Shown here piece by piece: positions 42,798 through 55,791 of a stretch of 64,000 nt of DNA. Under the pieces are notes generated by a model, which ran no database searches, was not told the origin of the DNA, and saw only the letters and a list, made by a program, of their open reading frames with translations. A program made the translations under genes and the position numbers. The stretch lies in contig NC_133530.1 of NCBI RefSeq assembly GCF_048544455.1, positions 18,653,748 through 18,717,747 of the forward strand. The letters are read 5' to 3'. Source of the DNA: Silene latifolia. Its lineage: Eukaryota > Streptophyta > Magnoliopsida > Caryophyllales > Caryophyllaceae. Each line of letters opens with the position of its first letter. The stretch's first letter is position 1.

Positions 42798-44955
42798 ATG
42801 GCAGTTGATGATCATTCTCATAACCTCCGCAGCTTCTTCAGGATAATTCTTGAGCCTCGAGGAGATCTTCATGAACTGGTACTCCGTAATTCCGTATTTA
42901 TACGTTTGTATCTTGTTTTCTCTCTTTTATGTAATCTATAAGCAACATTTCCGTCTCAATAGTTTGTTTACCTCCGATTAAATCCTCATAAAGAATACAA
43001 AAGGTAAACAAATGATTGAGAAGGAGGGAATATATTAGGAGTTAATGGTAATCATGGTCTCAAAATCAATTATATGTCCCTATGAAATCTAAGATAGTAG
43101 GATCGAGCATTCGGTTATCATTGTTTCATTTATAGAATTGCATGTCATTAACTCCGTCTCTATTTACAGTTTACACCTAGTAAATATGATTTCCTTACGC
43201 ACAATGTTATGTATGTAGAATTGCATGTCATTAACTCCGTCACTATATCAAACTTGGCTGGGTGGTCAGGGTTCGATTTCCGACTCTTGCGACTGAAAAG
43301 GTCAAACTTGCCTAGGGTCAACCCATTAAATTGCCTGGGTATCCAAAGAAAATTGTCCTAGCTGTCGGTAGGAATATCCTGCTCAACACTATTTGTTTTG
43401 ATGCTGTTCGGTTACTCACTCTGGCCCGGTCATTTATCCTATTCTGTTTTCGGTGTCTCAATCAATTGTTCACCTTTCTATTTTGTGAATGCATTTGATG
43501 GACAATTTGTTCTTACACACTCAATTTGATATACTAGTCGTCCAATAATTGACCCCTTCTCTTTCTTTGGTTTCTGTGCAAATTCAAAGATAAACAAATG
43601 AGCGGGACACTTGCATGTGTACACATTCGATGGAAACTAATAAATGCAATTATTGTATCAGGGAATTCCTAAAACGTTTATGGCTGAATATGGGAGTAGT
43701 CTATCGGATGTTGTAAGCCTCAAAATTCCAACTGGGAAGACATGGAAAGTCGAATTACTGAAAGAAAATGGCAGAGCATGGTTCAGAGATGGCTGGCATA
43801 AATTTGTAACCTATTATTCAATCTGCCATGGCCATTTCTTGGTGTTCACTTATGGAGGAATGTCTCTGTTCAGTGTGTATATTTTCGACAAGACCGCTTG
43901 TGAAATTGAGTACCCTCTTGATGATCCTCAAGAAACCGAAGTCCCTGTGACTGAAACTCCGATCAAGACTTACCCTTGTTCACCTAGCTCTTCATCAAAA
44001 GGTTCTCCATTTTCTTATTTGATGTCAATTTTATATCTAATGCTTTTGGTCATCAATTGATCTTTTGTGAGGCGGTTTTACACTAGTAATGTGAAACGGG
44101 TTTACAACAAAAAAAATTGTTCAAGAGTATAAAACCGATATTGAGACTCAACAATTAGTTAAAACTAACTTTTGGATGAGACGTGTCATTGAAAGATTAC
44201 GGGTTACTTGACTTGGTATTAGAGACGTGTGATTGAAAGATTACGGGTTCTCACCCGTCACCAACCTCTATTTCTAAAGCGGAATATTAAGAATCAGGTA
44301 GTAATTGCATCCACACTTCAAGCCCAATGGGCATTCGCGTGAGAGGTGTGTTAGGCCGCTTTACACAAGAATTTTTGCTTGGATATGGGCTACTACGGCT
44401 TCCCGCACTTCACCCTTGGTTATCTTATTATTGACTATTTCTTGCAGAAAACGGGATGCTTGCTTTGGTTGGGCAATACAGAAGGAAAATTGGAACTCTC
44501 AACCGTGAGCATATCAAGAAGATTAATTCTTATCAATTTGAAAACCCTTGTTTTACCGTCAGAATGCGACCGTCTTATGTGATGTATAATTTTCGCCTGG
44601 TAAGAATTTGATTCGTTGAAGTAAACTGAAAAATAAACCATATAAATGAGATGAATGAAGCAGTACGAAATAGTTAGTTAAAATTTGCTTTTATTTGGTG
44701 AGGCAGAACGTACCATTGACGTTTGCTGCGAAGTACTTGAGAAAAATTCGAGGGAGCTGCACACTTCAAAATGCAACTGGTGATACGTGGCCTGTTCGTT
44801 GTGAAGGCAATACACCGAAGTATATGAATATTGTTGGAGGCTGGAAGAAGTATGCATTGGACAACAAATTGCGAGTTGGTGATATATGTGTTTTCGAGTT
44901 GATAAATGCTGCCAAATGTCTGTTCCAAGTTGAAATAATCCGATGCTCATCTTGA
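42798..44955 (+). CDS. REM/VRN1-like B3-domain protein, copy 4 (intact)
   Basis: Exons 42798-42878, 43662-44001, 44448-44599 and 44707-44955 (TGA); 822 nt, 273 aa. First B3 domain: MAVDDHSHNLRSFFRIILEP, GIPKTFMAEYG, PTGKTWKVEL, WFRDGWHKFVTYYS. Second: FENPCFTVRM, NVPLTFAAKYL, RCEGNTPKYM, VGDICVFELI. All splice sites are GT-AG. It is almost identical to copy 2, including intron sequence, an old SINE in intron 1 and the early stop after RCSS, so the two arose by a recent duplication. The linker between the domains is two residues shorter. Introns are compact (783, 446 and 107 bp), making this the best candidate for a working gene in the array. Role inferred only from the family: REM proteins are nuclear and DNA-binding, often active in meristems or reproductive tissue. 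Confidence 0.88.
43245..43390 (+). mobile_element. Decayed SINE, same insertion as in copy 2
   Basis: CTTGGCTGGGTGGTCAGGGTTCGATTTCC and CAACCCATTAAATTGCC align with the SINE at 5897-6096. The left flank ACTCCGTCACTAT is the same. The A-rich tail is missing. Confidence 0.75.
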
Positions 44956-46715
44956 GCATCAGGTGTTGGGGGTGTTGCTGGTACGAGTAGTCCCACGAGA
45001 TGACTGGAAGAAGTGGTTGAAGTAATATTGCTCGACGATTAATATTTGAAAATGTAATGTTGTTTTCGGAACAATGGTTTTTGGTGAATGGTCCTGTTGA
45101 TCGAAAGGCCATGAAAGAAAGCTCCTAGGAACTTTTATGTTTTGATTACATGTAGGCCGTAGCATAATCGGGGTCATTAGTTGGGTCAGAATTAGACAAA
45201 AGTGGTGCGACCTTATCCAGCCAGGGTTTGAAACTTGAATGCTTTCTCAATGATTCTTGCCCTGTTTTCCGCCATCAGCTTGTGACGGATAGTGTCCGTC
45301 TTCAATGAGAATTTGTGGTTTTTCTACTCATTCTTGTTAGAAAGGATGACAAATTAAGGACGAAACCTGTTGTTGAAGATATTACGATATATTCACTATA
45401 CTAGTTTGGATGCACGTGCGTTGTAACGGGGTAATTAACTTAGTAACAAAAAAAATAGTTATAAGGTCTTAATATTTACATTATGTCTAATCATTTATTT
45501 AGATACTAGTTGAGATCCCGTGCTACAGCATGGTATTTGAGAGCTAAAGAAAGATATTTGTGAGTTTTGCTTATATAGTGGTCATTTAAGATATTTGTAT
45601 ATATGAGTTGTACTTATTATAAGTTCTAATGTACTTTATAATGTTAGTGATATATTTAAAAAAATGTACTATTTAAAAGACTTTTAGATTAAATTATTTT
45701 TCTGCAAGCTTTTTTTTATTATTACATATAATGAAAACCGATTACTATTCAAAAACATGCTCTAATATAGGGTCACTACTAATAGGGGGATATGATCATT
45801 GAGTTAAAAACAAAATGTAAGTAAATCGCATATTAACTTTATAAACGGAAACAAATTATAAAAATAATACGACACATCTAATTAAACGTAGCATATATTC
45901 ACAATATGAAAATTATATATACCTAGTATATAATTTAATTTCTTATTTTACATTAATATGTTTTTTAATTTATTTTCAGTTTTTTTTTATGAAGATTGGA
46001 GTGTGAATGCGTTATTAAATAAGAAGTTAATTGAATGCAAAATATTTTATTAAATATGGGATAAAGTTGTGGAATCTTTCTTGTCAAATATTTTATTTGT
46101 GGCAAAGATTGAGCCAATATTTTGATTTTAAATTTGATTTTATTAAAGATTTGTAAGATTTGTATGTAACGTATGAAAAGTTCATTTGGATGGAAAAATA
46201 TCAGTTGGGCAGATTGGAAATTTGGGCCATTATTAGAATAAGTATATGGGCTGATTTGATACGTTGAAAAATTAGGCCCTTTAAGAAGGTGAAGACAATT
46301 GAGCGGGAAAAATCATAAGATTTCTTATTCTTTTAGTTATAGGGGGATGATCAAAAGTCAAAACATCTTATTTAAGAGACGCAAAAGATGTCGGGTTGAT
46401 ACCAAAGTTCCAAGAATGCCTCACAATAAGACAAAATCGCTTAAACTTAGAGAGTTCTTATAAGAGTTTGTATTAACGGCAAACCTTAGTTACAACAATA
46501 CCATACAAATATTAATCACGTAGATATTTATATAAGCGATTATATATTGCTACATTAGTGATATTATAATGTTTATTTTAAGACTATCGATAGTATAATA
46601 ACTTTATTTAAGACAAAATCATAATTAAAAAATAAAATGGGTGCTAAATATACATAAAGTGGTTATTAATGTGTCATATATAATAATATCTGCACTAAAA
46701 TAGAAAATTTATGAA
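44956..46715. other. 3' flank of B3 copy 4 and transposon remnants
   Basis: The first 170 bases are shared 3' flank. 45285-45330 (CAGCTTGTGACGGATAGTGT) matches one end of the hairpin MITE family seen at 63552. Two sites, 45400-45425 (ACTAGTTTGGATGCACGTGC) and 45504-45535 (ACTAGTTGAGATCCCGTGC), look like minus-strand Helitron 3' ends (short hairpin followed by CTAGT on the reverse strand). The rest is AT-rich. No gene is recognised. Confidence 0.45.
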
Positions 46716-47201
46716 TCTACATTATATAAAAGCCAAGTCTTTTTAAGACTTTTGATTGGCTGCTTAAATTAAAGAGATAAATAGACTTTTGACCCACCAC
46801 TATTTATACCATCACTTACATCAATTTTGATCAATTAATTTCTTAATTCACTAATTTAATTTCTTAATTCACTAATTTTTGATGCATCATTAACTAAGTA
46901 AATTTAATAACTAAGGAATAAACCAACATAACAAATATAGGTCTAAAAGATCTCCAAAAAAAAAAAAAAAATTACTGAAATGAAAATTTTTAAAAATCAA
47001 AAAAAAAAAATTACCATAATAATTATACTGATTAAATCATTATGGTGGTTTTTTTTTTAACATTTAAAAAATCACCAAAATAATTCATGGCAAATATTTA
47101 TATTGATAAAAATAAAAATATTTAAATTCGAAAAAAAAAATCACCATCACCATAATATTTAAACAACAACCTATGCATTTTTATGCACGGTCTAAAGCTA
47201 G
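46716..47201 (+). mobile_element. Small nonautonomous Helitron
   Basis: Starts TCTACATTATATAAAAGCCA and ends with a short hairpin (TGCATTTTTATGCA) followed by CGGTCTAAAGCTAG. It lies between an A (46715) and a T (47202), as Helitrons insert between A and T. 486 bp, AT-rich, no coding capacity. Confidence 0.65.
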
Positions 47202-48908
47202 TTATAATACAATCAAGTGTTGCTTAAAAAATCTTGAATCCGCAAACAAATCAATAATGAGTTTTTTTACTTTGATAAAAAGTAGAATTAAATCTTTTTA
47301 TTTTTCACATATAGGTAATTAGTATGTCTCATTACATTTGACTAATTAAAACACAACATAATTTTTAACCATTAATCAAAATCGCGCCGGAAGATCTACT
47401 AACCCTCTAAAGAGGAGAGTAGCCTCATTCCAATCGTGCCCTAAGGAGAGTCGGTCGATTCTTAAATTTCTTTATCCGGCTAAAAACGTTGACAACCATA
47501 TCGCAAAATGTCACAGATTGTCCTCTTAATTTGGATAGAATATCTCGAGACATGAGCAACCCATCCTGTTGTCGTAGTCTCATAAAACACAACCACCTAT
47601 GTAAATTGCACCACATCACTGACTCCTCCAAAGCGATTTCGATATATCAACACACAGGATAGATTTGTTCAAGAAGATGAGTACCAAAATCTGATAACAG
47701 TGCATAAAGAAGTCGAACAAAAGAAGTGAAGGATGATTACATCACAGCTAAATCGCCAAAATCAGTTCCCTACCGCAATGCTCTACACATCTAGCGTTGT
47801 TATGTTTCCACAGGTGTTCCAGATGAGTGCTATACATTTGAATGTTGTGGAGGATCATCTTTCCAACCTTTCGACAGTACAACGTAATTCATCAGCATAA
47901 GTCCAGACAAATTCCTGCACAATTAAAGAAGAATGTAAATTGTAATAGGCCCAATACTAAAAGAACGAGCGAGCGACAATTTTAGACAAAAATGAAGCCG
48001 CTGCAAATAAACAAACATAGAAGTTACTCTTTATTTACTAGCAAAAACTTTGACAAGCCAGATTCGATAAGAATAGTTCGCCTACATATCATTATTATGG
48101 TTCGTTAAATGATTTTAGTCAGACCATTATGTCAAGCTAAATGGTACTCTACAAAGCGGGCAAGAAGTTCAAAATCAAATTTGCAGAACTAAACAAAATA
48201 ATAGCTTCAGTTATAGTGATGACTGATGACTTTGTAAACAGTTACACATAATTTAACTTCAGTTATTGTGATGACTTTGTAAACAGTTACAAATATTTAC
48301 TTCACGCCATTACAACATCATTTTGCTACATTACATCATATTCCTGAACCAAAGCATGGCGAGCCTTTGGGCTAATTTCCCTGAGCCATTATGTGCAAGA
48401 AATGTAATTCCTCGTCATTGTGGTTAGAGCCATGAGTTTGAGAGAAAAAAACATGGTATAGGCTCAACCACTATCCACCACCGTAGGGTGTTACCTAAAA
48501 CAGTTACATATTTTATGCAGTATTAGTGTATTACTGTAATTGCTATTCAATGTCGTCAATATCTCACATTCTCCCCCCTTGATTAAGTGATCTTTTAAGG
48601 GAGAATTTTTAAGGCTCTTTACGACCTCTAATCAGAAGAAATTTTCGGCAGTGCATAAATAAGTTTCAAACTCATTAACTCGTGAAAAGAACTGTAGGTT
48701 TGACGAAGCTAAACCAATAATTCGATTCAGCCAACTCAAATAGGCTTCGACTGCATTGAATCACCAACTAACAACCAGACGTTTTAGTATTAAGAAAACT
48801 CGTTACAAAAGTTGTGTGCTCCTCGGTTTAATTATAGTCTAAAAGGGCAGTTGTCACAAAGTGCAAGTGTAGGAGACTATAGAGTAAATAAGTAGTACAT
48901 TACCTCAC
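47202..48908. other. Downstream region of the DUF3615-like gene
   Basis: No convincing gene. A 68-codon minus-strand frame at 47631-47425 has no recognised motif. An AT-rich region from 48170 to 48330 has a small direct duplication (GATGACTTTGTAAACAGTTACA twice). Part of 47870-48905 may be 3' UTR of the minus-strand gene that ends at 48909. Confidence 0.4.
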
Positions 48909-51900
48909 TCAAAATACTCCATTGCCACAGGTCTTAAAATCATACATGGCAAAATCATCCCCAGCAAGAACCCGATAGCCATATTTCGGACCTGGATGAA
49001 TAAGCCCGCCAGTGCACATGGCGCAAACTCTGCCAAATGAAGATTCTGCAAAAAAGCGAGCATTAGAGGTTGCCAAAGACAGTGTGAATGCACAAATATT
49101 ATAAAAGATGGTTATCAATTACCCCTTTACACCTCTATATTATGTATTACACTCACCTAATTCATTATTTCATTTTCTTCCCTTTATCGTCACCACTAAT
49201 GTCTACCATTGTTTTTTATTTTACCCCTCCAGTGATTATAAAATGCATCATTATAAAAATGATTTACCATAATTAGCATCCTTTTCCATGATGCAGCAGC
49301 CAATAACTTCGAGAAACGGCTCTTTCTCCATAGTCCAGTTGTCGGGAGAGTGGCCACTAAACAAGGGAAGAATGAGCTCGGCGAAACAAAGCTTGGTTTC
49401 ATTGTTGAAGTTGCTCGACTTCACCGTGAAATTCATATGAAAGATTATTCTACACTTTTCCATCCGGTCAATAACTGTTGTGACTACCAAAAGTTCCCAA
49501 TCCGCCTCCTGAAAAACCAAATCAATAAAATTTTAAATCGGTGTTATAAAGCTGACACCTTTGCAAACCGGCAAAATCATTTTGTTAGGTAATATTAAAT
49601 TCTCATTGCAAACATCAAAACTTGGGTTTCAGGCTCACACAAAATAAATATCCAAACCAAAGAGCCACATAAAAAGATAAAACCAGAAATGCGTGAAATG
49701 ACCGTGGGAAACCGAGCCAAGTCAACTTTCAGTGAGCCAAAACTGGGAATCATTTTGAAGTCGAGGATTCCCAAACATGACGAGTAGTGAATCAATGATG
49801 ATTTTATGAAGATTCAAAATTTTAGCAATTTCAAGTATTTTGCAATGCACTTTTAAAGATGCTAAAAGACAACTACCGGTGTACGCTATATTACCTTTCT
49901 AAAACATAAAGGACAACTGGTGTACTTCTTCAAATAGTTGATCATTCACTTGATTGGCCAAAAGCCAAACCACATGAACCAGCAACATCGTAACAACCTC
50001 AAAAACACACATATCATTTGCAGGGCTAAGGGGTCTTTCTTAGCCCTTTGTCATGTCCCTCGCAAACACGATTGATTCAAGTCTTTTTCCTTGTGTAAGA
50101 GATATTACATCAAGTTACAATAATTGTCAATTTGTCAGTCCCCTCTAATATAAATCGCCATTGCACTATAGAAGTCTTGTGCGTGTGGTGGTTGGGTTAT
50201 CGATTACAATGTAAGAGATCTGATTTCCATGATCCGAAACAACCAACCAAAAAAAATCTTAACACCTAATTGACACTATTGTAGATAAAACAAGAAAAGA
50301 GTCACATAATACAACTGACTTACCACTTTACAATTGAGATGTTTGACGACTTTCATTGCAAAGACGAGATATTTATCCATATATCTTATTGTATCTTCTC
50401 TAATTGTCGAACAATTCAATCCCGTTGAAGGACGATAAAGCCAAAATCTTGAGTCTTTAAATTTGTCTCCAAGTACAACATTGTAACCGTCTTTGGGACC
50501 CGGGTGAATCACCTTGTCATGACAAATCATGCAACTAATGCCCAAAGGATTACCTGCATTGAGTTTTGAAAAAGTAAATGTCATTAGTATCAAAATTTTA
50601 TCCCAGTTTCCTAAATTTACAATAGGTCACAAGTCTTAACCTGTATCAACTTTCTTCAACAACGCGCAACCTTGAATTACAATTCCTTTTTCATCAACCT
50701 TGTTCAAAGAAGGAGTTTTTAACTCGGCATAAAACATTTCATCCTTTCCAGATTTTGATTTAGCATCAAAGTTGACGTGAATTGTTGATTTGGGATATGA
50801 GATATCATACCCAACACGAGTTACCTCGACTAACTTGAAATCGACATTCTTGCAAATACCATAACAGTCAAATATCAGTACAGTTGATACCTTGATTTGG
50901 GAAATGACGCAACCATTAACTTTTCATATAACGAATTTAAATCTAGATTAAAATTGAACATCAAGATTATCTGACATGCAACGACTAATAGAAAGTAAGA
51001 TAATGACTTTTCTTGGTATTCGCGCATAGTAAACAACCTAAGCTGAATGAGGGCGTATAAGATAGTGTAGGCACAAAACTATGCATCATAATGAGTTCTC
51101 ACACAATATTGAACAAGGTCAGGTTGTATAAGTCAAAATCATTCGTACTAAGCACAACCAAGTACTCCCTCCATTATTTTATATATGTCATTCTCACATT
51201 TCGAGACACTCACTTCTCTCTTTAATATCTCTCGAAATATATAAGTTAATAATATGAAACGTATACTCTTTTGAAAGCAAATTTTATGACGAATCTAGTG
51301 ATATAATTTTCATAATTTTTTCTAGAGTATATTTTTATATAATTGAAAGTCAAAGGCTTATCTCGTAAAACAAAAACGTCATATATAAAATAATGGAGGG
51401 AGTAGTATAAACAAGCAAATGCAAATGGGGATAAACACACATACCTGGACACAATTGAAATAGGCTAGAGCTATTTCGGCAAACGGGGAAAACTCACTGA
51501 CTTGACGTGTAGGATATTGTGGTAAAGTGATAACCTGAAGAGGCATTTTGCTGAAGACAACAACATGGTATTATAATCATTACGAGTAATACAGTTACAA
51601 AGCAAATAAAAAGCAAAGTAGTGAGTATTGAACCAAACCAAAATACAGGAATACTTACTCCATAGGGTTTCTAAATGGAAGATTATGAGACATAGCATAC
51701 CTAGCGAGCAGCTGAAAAGAAAACCGAAAACCAACTTAGAAATACTTGAAAAAAAAACTATAATATCAAGCCCCAATAGAGAAAGTCAAAACCGAAGGCA
51801 ATGGACAAATGATAAATAACCTCCTCAAGTCCATCACCATTTTCATACAGCGGGGATGAGTCGTTTATAAAAGCAGTCTGATCCAAAAATGGGCGATCCC

Positions 51901-52544
51901 TCCATACTCCACAAGTTTGAAAACTATTTATATATTCTGTCACCAAAACATAATAATAAAAAAGATGGTCTCTTTCAATTTTTTCAATAGACATAGCATA
52001 GTCCTTTTAAGCACGATTACACCCTTGTGGCTTCATGGCAAGGGAAGGTTTGCCCCAATTACACCCTTGTGGTGGGACCCTTCCACGGACCCTCGCCTAG
52101 CGGGGACGCCATCTTGCACCGGGCTGCCCTTTTTACGTGCGAATTGTTAGTTTTGACCGGCGTAAAGTAAAGTGACTCACTATGTTGTTTACAAAGAGGT
52201 AAAACTATGTACATCAAAGTATCAAACCCTTTACAACACACGGGTTGTTGTAAATTGCTTTAAACCCTGTACAACATATACTAACATGGATTTAAATCAC
52301 AGAGAATTTCAATAAATAGTATCAAAAAATGGTTTAAAACTTGTGTAAACCGACATGAACTATACTAGCTGATTAAGACTGAACAATTGAATTGAAATTA
52401 TATACTCCGTACATATATAGAAAACATACTTATATCCAAAGCCCTAATTTTGGAGGTAGAAACACCCAGTAAATCCTCATACCTACGCGCACGACGGTAA
52501 CCCATAGGATTCAATGCGGGGTTAGAAGAAGAAAAATCAGACAT
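48909..52544 (-). CDS. Two-domain DUF3615-like (cystatin-like) protein, 8 exons
   Basis: Exons in order of translation: 52544-52430, 51936-51821, 51711-51659, 51550-51445, 50848-50641, 50553-50324, 49508-49268, 49045-48909 (TGA). They sum to 1206 nt, 401 aa, in one frame. All but one donor look good; exon 2 (GAG|GTTATT) is weak and the exon 5 acceptor is less certain. Start: MSDFSSSNPALNPMGYRRAR. Two tandem domains are seen: residues ~95-230 (STIHVNFDAKS, MFYAELKT, CMICHDKVIHPGPKDGY) and ~255-395 (IIFHMNFTVKS, LCFAELIL, CAMCTGGLIHPGPKYGY). The pairing of an NFTA-like and an FFAE-like motif plus a C-x2-C...HPG segment resembles plant DUF3615 (family recalled, not searched); function unknown. 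Introns hold a Stowaway MITE and an Au-like SINE. The upstream region 52545-52750 has a GATTTTGATTTTGATT repeat that is likely 5' UTR. Confidence 0.75.
51165..51402. mobile_element. Stowaway MITE in an intron of the DUF3615-like gene
   Basis: 238 bp with perfect 23-bp inverted ends beginning CTCCCTCCATTATTTTATAT, flanked by TA on both sides (51163-51164 and 51403-51404). Typical Tc1/mariner-type Stowaway. It lies between exons 4 and 5. Confidence 0.92.
52005..52134 (-). mobile_element. Au-like SINE in intron 1 of the DUF3615-like gene
   Basis: Read on the minus strand it starts GGGCAGCCCGGTGCAAGATG, then CCCCGCTAGGCGAGGGTCC, GGAAGGGTCCCACCACAAGG and GTGTAATTG, matching the head of the widespread plant Au SINE as I remember it. 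The GGGTGTAAT segment is present twice. The left limit is approximate. Confidence 0.7.
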
Positions 52545-55500
52545 ATAACTGTTTCAACCAAAAATTAATAAAATTGAAAGTTAATCACACAGAATTTCAA
52601 CCGAAAATTAATAAAATAAAAGCAAACAAAACTAATCCGAAACAATACCTGCAAGCTGGGTAATTTGATGAAGATTTTGATTTTGATTTTGATGAATATT
52701 GTGAATTTGTGATTGTGTATAGAAGCTGAGTTTATTTAATTACCCTATCTTTCCAACCCATTCTCTATTTCTATCTTTTATTCCTATTTTAATTATTTAC
52801 TAAATTTAATGCCCGGGCGATACCCGGACCAACTTGTAATATTATGTCTCGTGAACTCCCGTGTACAAAGAGGCTTTGATGCGTACTTCAATTTCAAACT
52901 AACTACATTACTCATCCTAAGAAATTTGTAATTCAGCAAAAAAGTAGTTAAGACTAAAATATTTAACGTATATTACTGTTTAGCCTCTGATATGTTGTTA
53001 TGTGCTTCATGTTTTTCAATTATTGTTAGGATTTACATAGTATTTGTTTTTTTTTTTTACAATACAATTATTCAGGTTAAAATCCAATAATGACACTTTT
53101 AGTACGCTTATAAGAGATTAGTTAGTCGTACAAATACACTGAAGCTTAATATCACATCACGACACGTCTATAACTAAATGTCACACACCTTAGTTTTTGA
53201 GGAAATCTTACTAAATGCCCGATCTATCTCATAACAAAAGGGCTCGTAATAAAAGAAACATACTCGTATACCAATTAAACTTACAAATCGAACCTCTTTA
53301 ATAAACACAATAGTTAATGTGAAAACATTAGTTACAAAAAAAGGTTTACAACGTCAAAACTACAAATTGCACTTCGAGAAAATTAATGAGACCATAAACT
53401 AAAATAAATACCACTAATAGCATTAGTAGTTGTCGTAATACGCATCGGAATTTATCACTTTGGTAAGAACTTTAGAGTAAGAATGAACGTGAAGCACCAA
53501 AAAGTTGCTACACCAAGAAAGAGATTTTGATTTAAGAGGCTTTTCCGCAACGATTGGGGACTCAAATTATCACAACTAAATTGCAAATCGCCAATTACCA
53601 TAGGTGAATCAACTCGTCAATGCAAATTTTTTACGCACCCTCTTAAATAAATCTTAGAATCGCCTCTGTATTTAGGAGTGTGTCTATAGTCTAAATTTCT
53701 ATAGTCTAAATTAACATGTTCTAATCTCATAATGAACATGTATAAACTGAATGCGAAAGCGATAAAAGAGATCGATTACTTACCTCCGGCCATTGCTTGA
53801 AATTATTAATCCGTCTTAATGAATAACCCAATTTCTTATGCCCCAAATCTGACTTGGCTTCCAAACCCTCAGCCTCACAATTTAGATGGTGTATTTTCTT
53901 AATGAGGTAGGTTTGGTGAACCTTAATCAGAATAAATATGGAAGATAATAGTGAAAACAAAATACTAGGTAAATTCCTGGACCAACTTAATTTCCATAAA
54001 ATAACTTAATTAAATATTAATAAAATACTTATTTATTTTATGGAATATCTTACATTCTCCCACTTGGTCCATTCAACAAGAGACATAACATATGGATCAT
54101 GGGCTTCATGGCGATGAACTCTCTTAGAGCAAGAATTAATCTTCCATGTATCACAATATATCAAGTCACTCACACCACACACATCAATCATCAATACTAT
54201 AATCAATCAATCAATACTATATATTAATTCCATAAACCAAGGGACTTCAATGTAATTAAAGAAAGTTATACAAATTAATTATACTATATAGTTTTAAATC
54301 ACTAGCACCGTGTGATGGACCCGATTAAGGGATCTCAATGCAAATATTATATAGTTTGGGTTAAAATTAAATTATATACAAGCTTGTTAATTTTCCTAAA
54401 CATTTGTAATAGACTAAAACATGGTCAATTTCCTTAAAATAAAGTAATTAATTAAGATGGTCAATTTCAAGGAGACTAAAAGAAAGAATATGTTTGGTAA
54501 TTTTCCTAAATATTTATAGAAGACTAGAAGATGGTCAATTTCCTTAAAATAAAATAATTAATTAGTATAAACATACACACTTATGGTATTAATTATTATC
54601 ATCATAAAATTATATATTAAATTTAAAATTTATGCAATTTTAGATTCCATAATATATAATATTTCATAATTTTTTCGATTTGATTTCATGCATATATGTA
54701 ATATATTTATATAATATATAATCCTCTTAAAATTAAATGCTTAAGTAGTAAAAGTAATTTCGTCAGTAAAGAAAAGAATTGTAGTAACATAGATTTAGTT
54801 ATATGATACTCCGTAGTAATTATCACTCATTGAATAGTAAAAGTAACAATATTATGAGCGAGATTAGTGAAAGTGGTAGAAACAACAACGGGAGTAGTGA
54901 AATAATCAATATTAATGCGGCAATAGTGAAAGTAACAATAATTACGGCGGCATTAGTGAAATTATCAATATTAATGCGGCAATAGCGACAGTAACAATAA
55001 TTACGGCCGGAGTAGTGAAAGTACTAATGATTACGGGCAAGTAGTGAAATATTACTATTGTTTCATTAATAAAAGTAAAATATTAATAGCGGGAGTACTG
55101 AATTTGTCTCAAAATTTATTTCATCGTAATTTTAGGATGTCATAGAAAAACCTATTAATGATAAATTTATGGTTATGAAACTTTAAGTAATTTTATTTAA
55201 TGAAGAAACAATTAAATGGTAAGTAGAGGTAGCCCGGGCGAAGCCGGACACCAATACTAGTTTAACTTAATGAGTAAACCCCACGTTTACTCGAGGTTCA
55301 AACAAAATGATATTTTTCAACATTACCTTATAAATATGCGCATATAAATCCAAAAGAGAAAATATCCAACTTAATAAAAGTTTTTTTTACAAAAACTTAA
55401 TGGATGTACTACAGGAACCAAGTCCCATTCTCACTACATGATCCTCTTAATTGGCATGCCTTTAGTCAAAATATTGTCGTATCTATGTAAGTTGTATATT

Positions 55501-55691
55501 ATTTGATCCGTTTTAACTTTAAAACGGATAAATATTCGTATTTCTTCCACTCTCCACTGTTGATTGACAAGAATTGCATTTATTGATCGAAAAGACTTGT
55601 TATATTTACTTCTTGGAGCTTCCATTATTAAACACATTGTTAAACACTTGAAATAATATAAAACAACACAGCTAAATTTGCAATGTCCATC
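52545..55691. other. Gene-poor spacer with Helitron-like end and tandem repeats
   Basis: No gene is recognised. 52810-52835 (GCCCGGGCGATACCCGG) and 55231-55260 (GCCCGGGCGAAGCCGG ... CAATACTAG, then T) look like Helitron 3' ends; the second has the hairpin plus CTAG-T layout. 54060-54200 (ACATTCTCCCACTTGGTCC) resembles sequence common near retrotransposon ends, but no element could be bounded. 54840-55070 is a short tandem repeat. 55560-55691 is the upstream region of B3 copy 5. Confidence 0.45.
54850..55070. repeat. Imperfect ~30/60-bp tandem repeat
   Basis: Alternating units of the type AGTGAAAGTAACAATAATTA and AGTGAAATTATCAATATTAA with linking CGGCAATA/CGGCATT. It may be internal to the Helitron-like element ending at 55260. 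Confidence 0.65.
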
Positions 55692-55791
55692 ATGGGTATT
55701 GATGATCATTCTCATTACTATCCAAGCTTCTTCAAGATAATTCTCGAGCCTCGACACGATCTTTATAAACTGGTACTACACTAATGTTGTA

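Noticed and set aside
47425-47631. Small minus-strand gene of 68 codons
   Set aside because: No recognisable motif, no conserved neighbour, and length expected by chance in AT-rich DNA.
54060-54200. An LTR retrotransposon end (TCTCCCACTTGGTCC)
   Set aside because: The word is familiar from such elements, but no LTR, duplication or coding part could be found around it.
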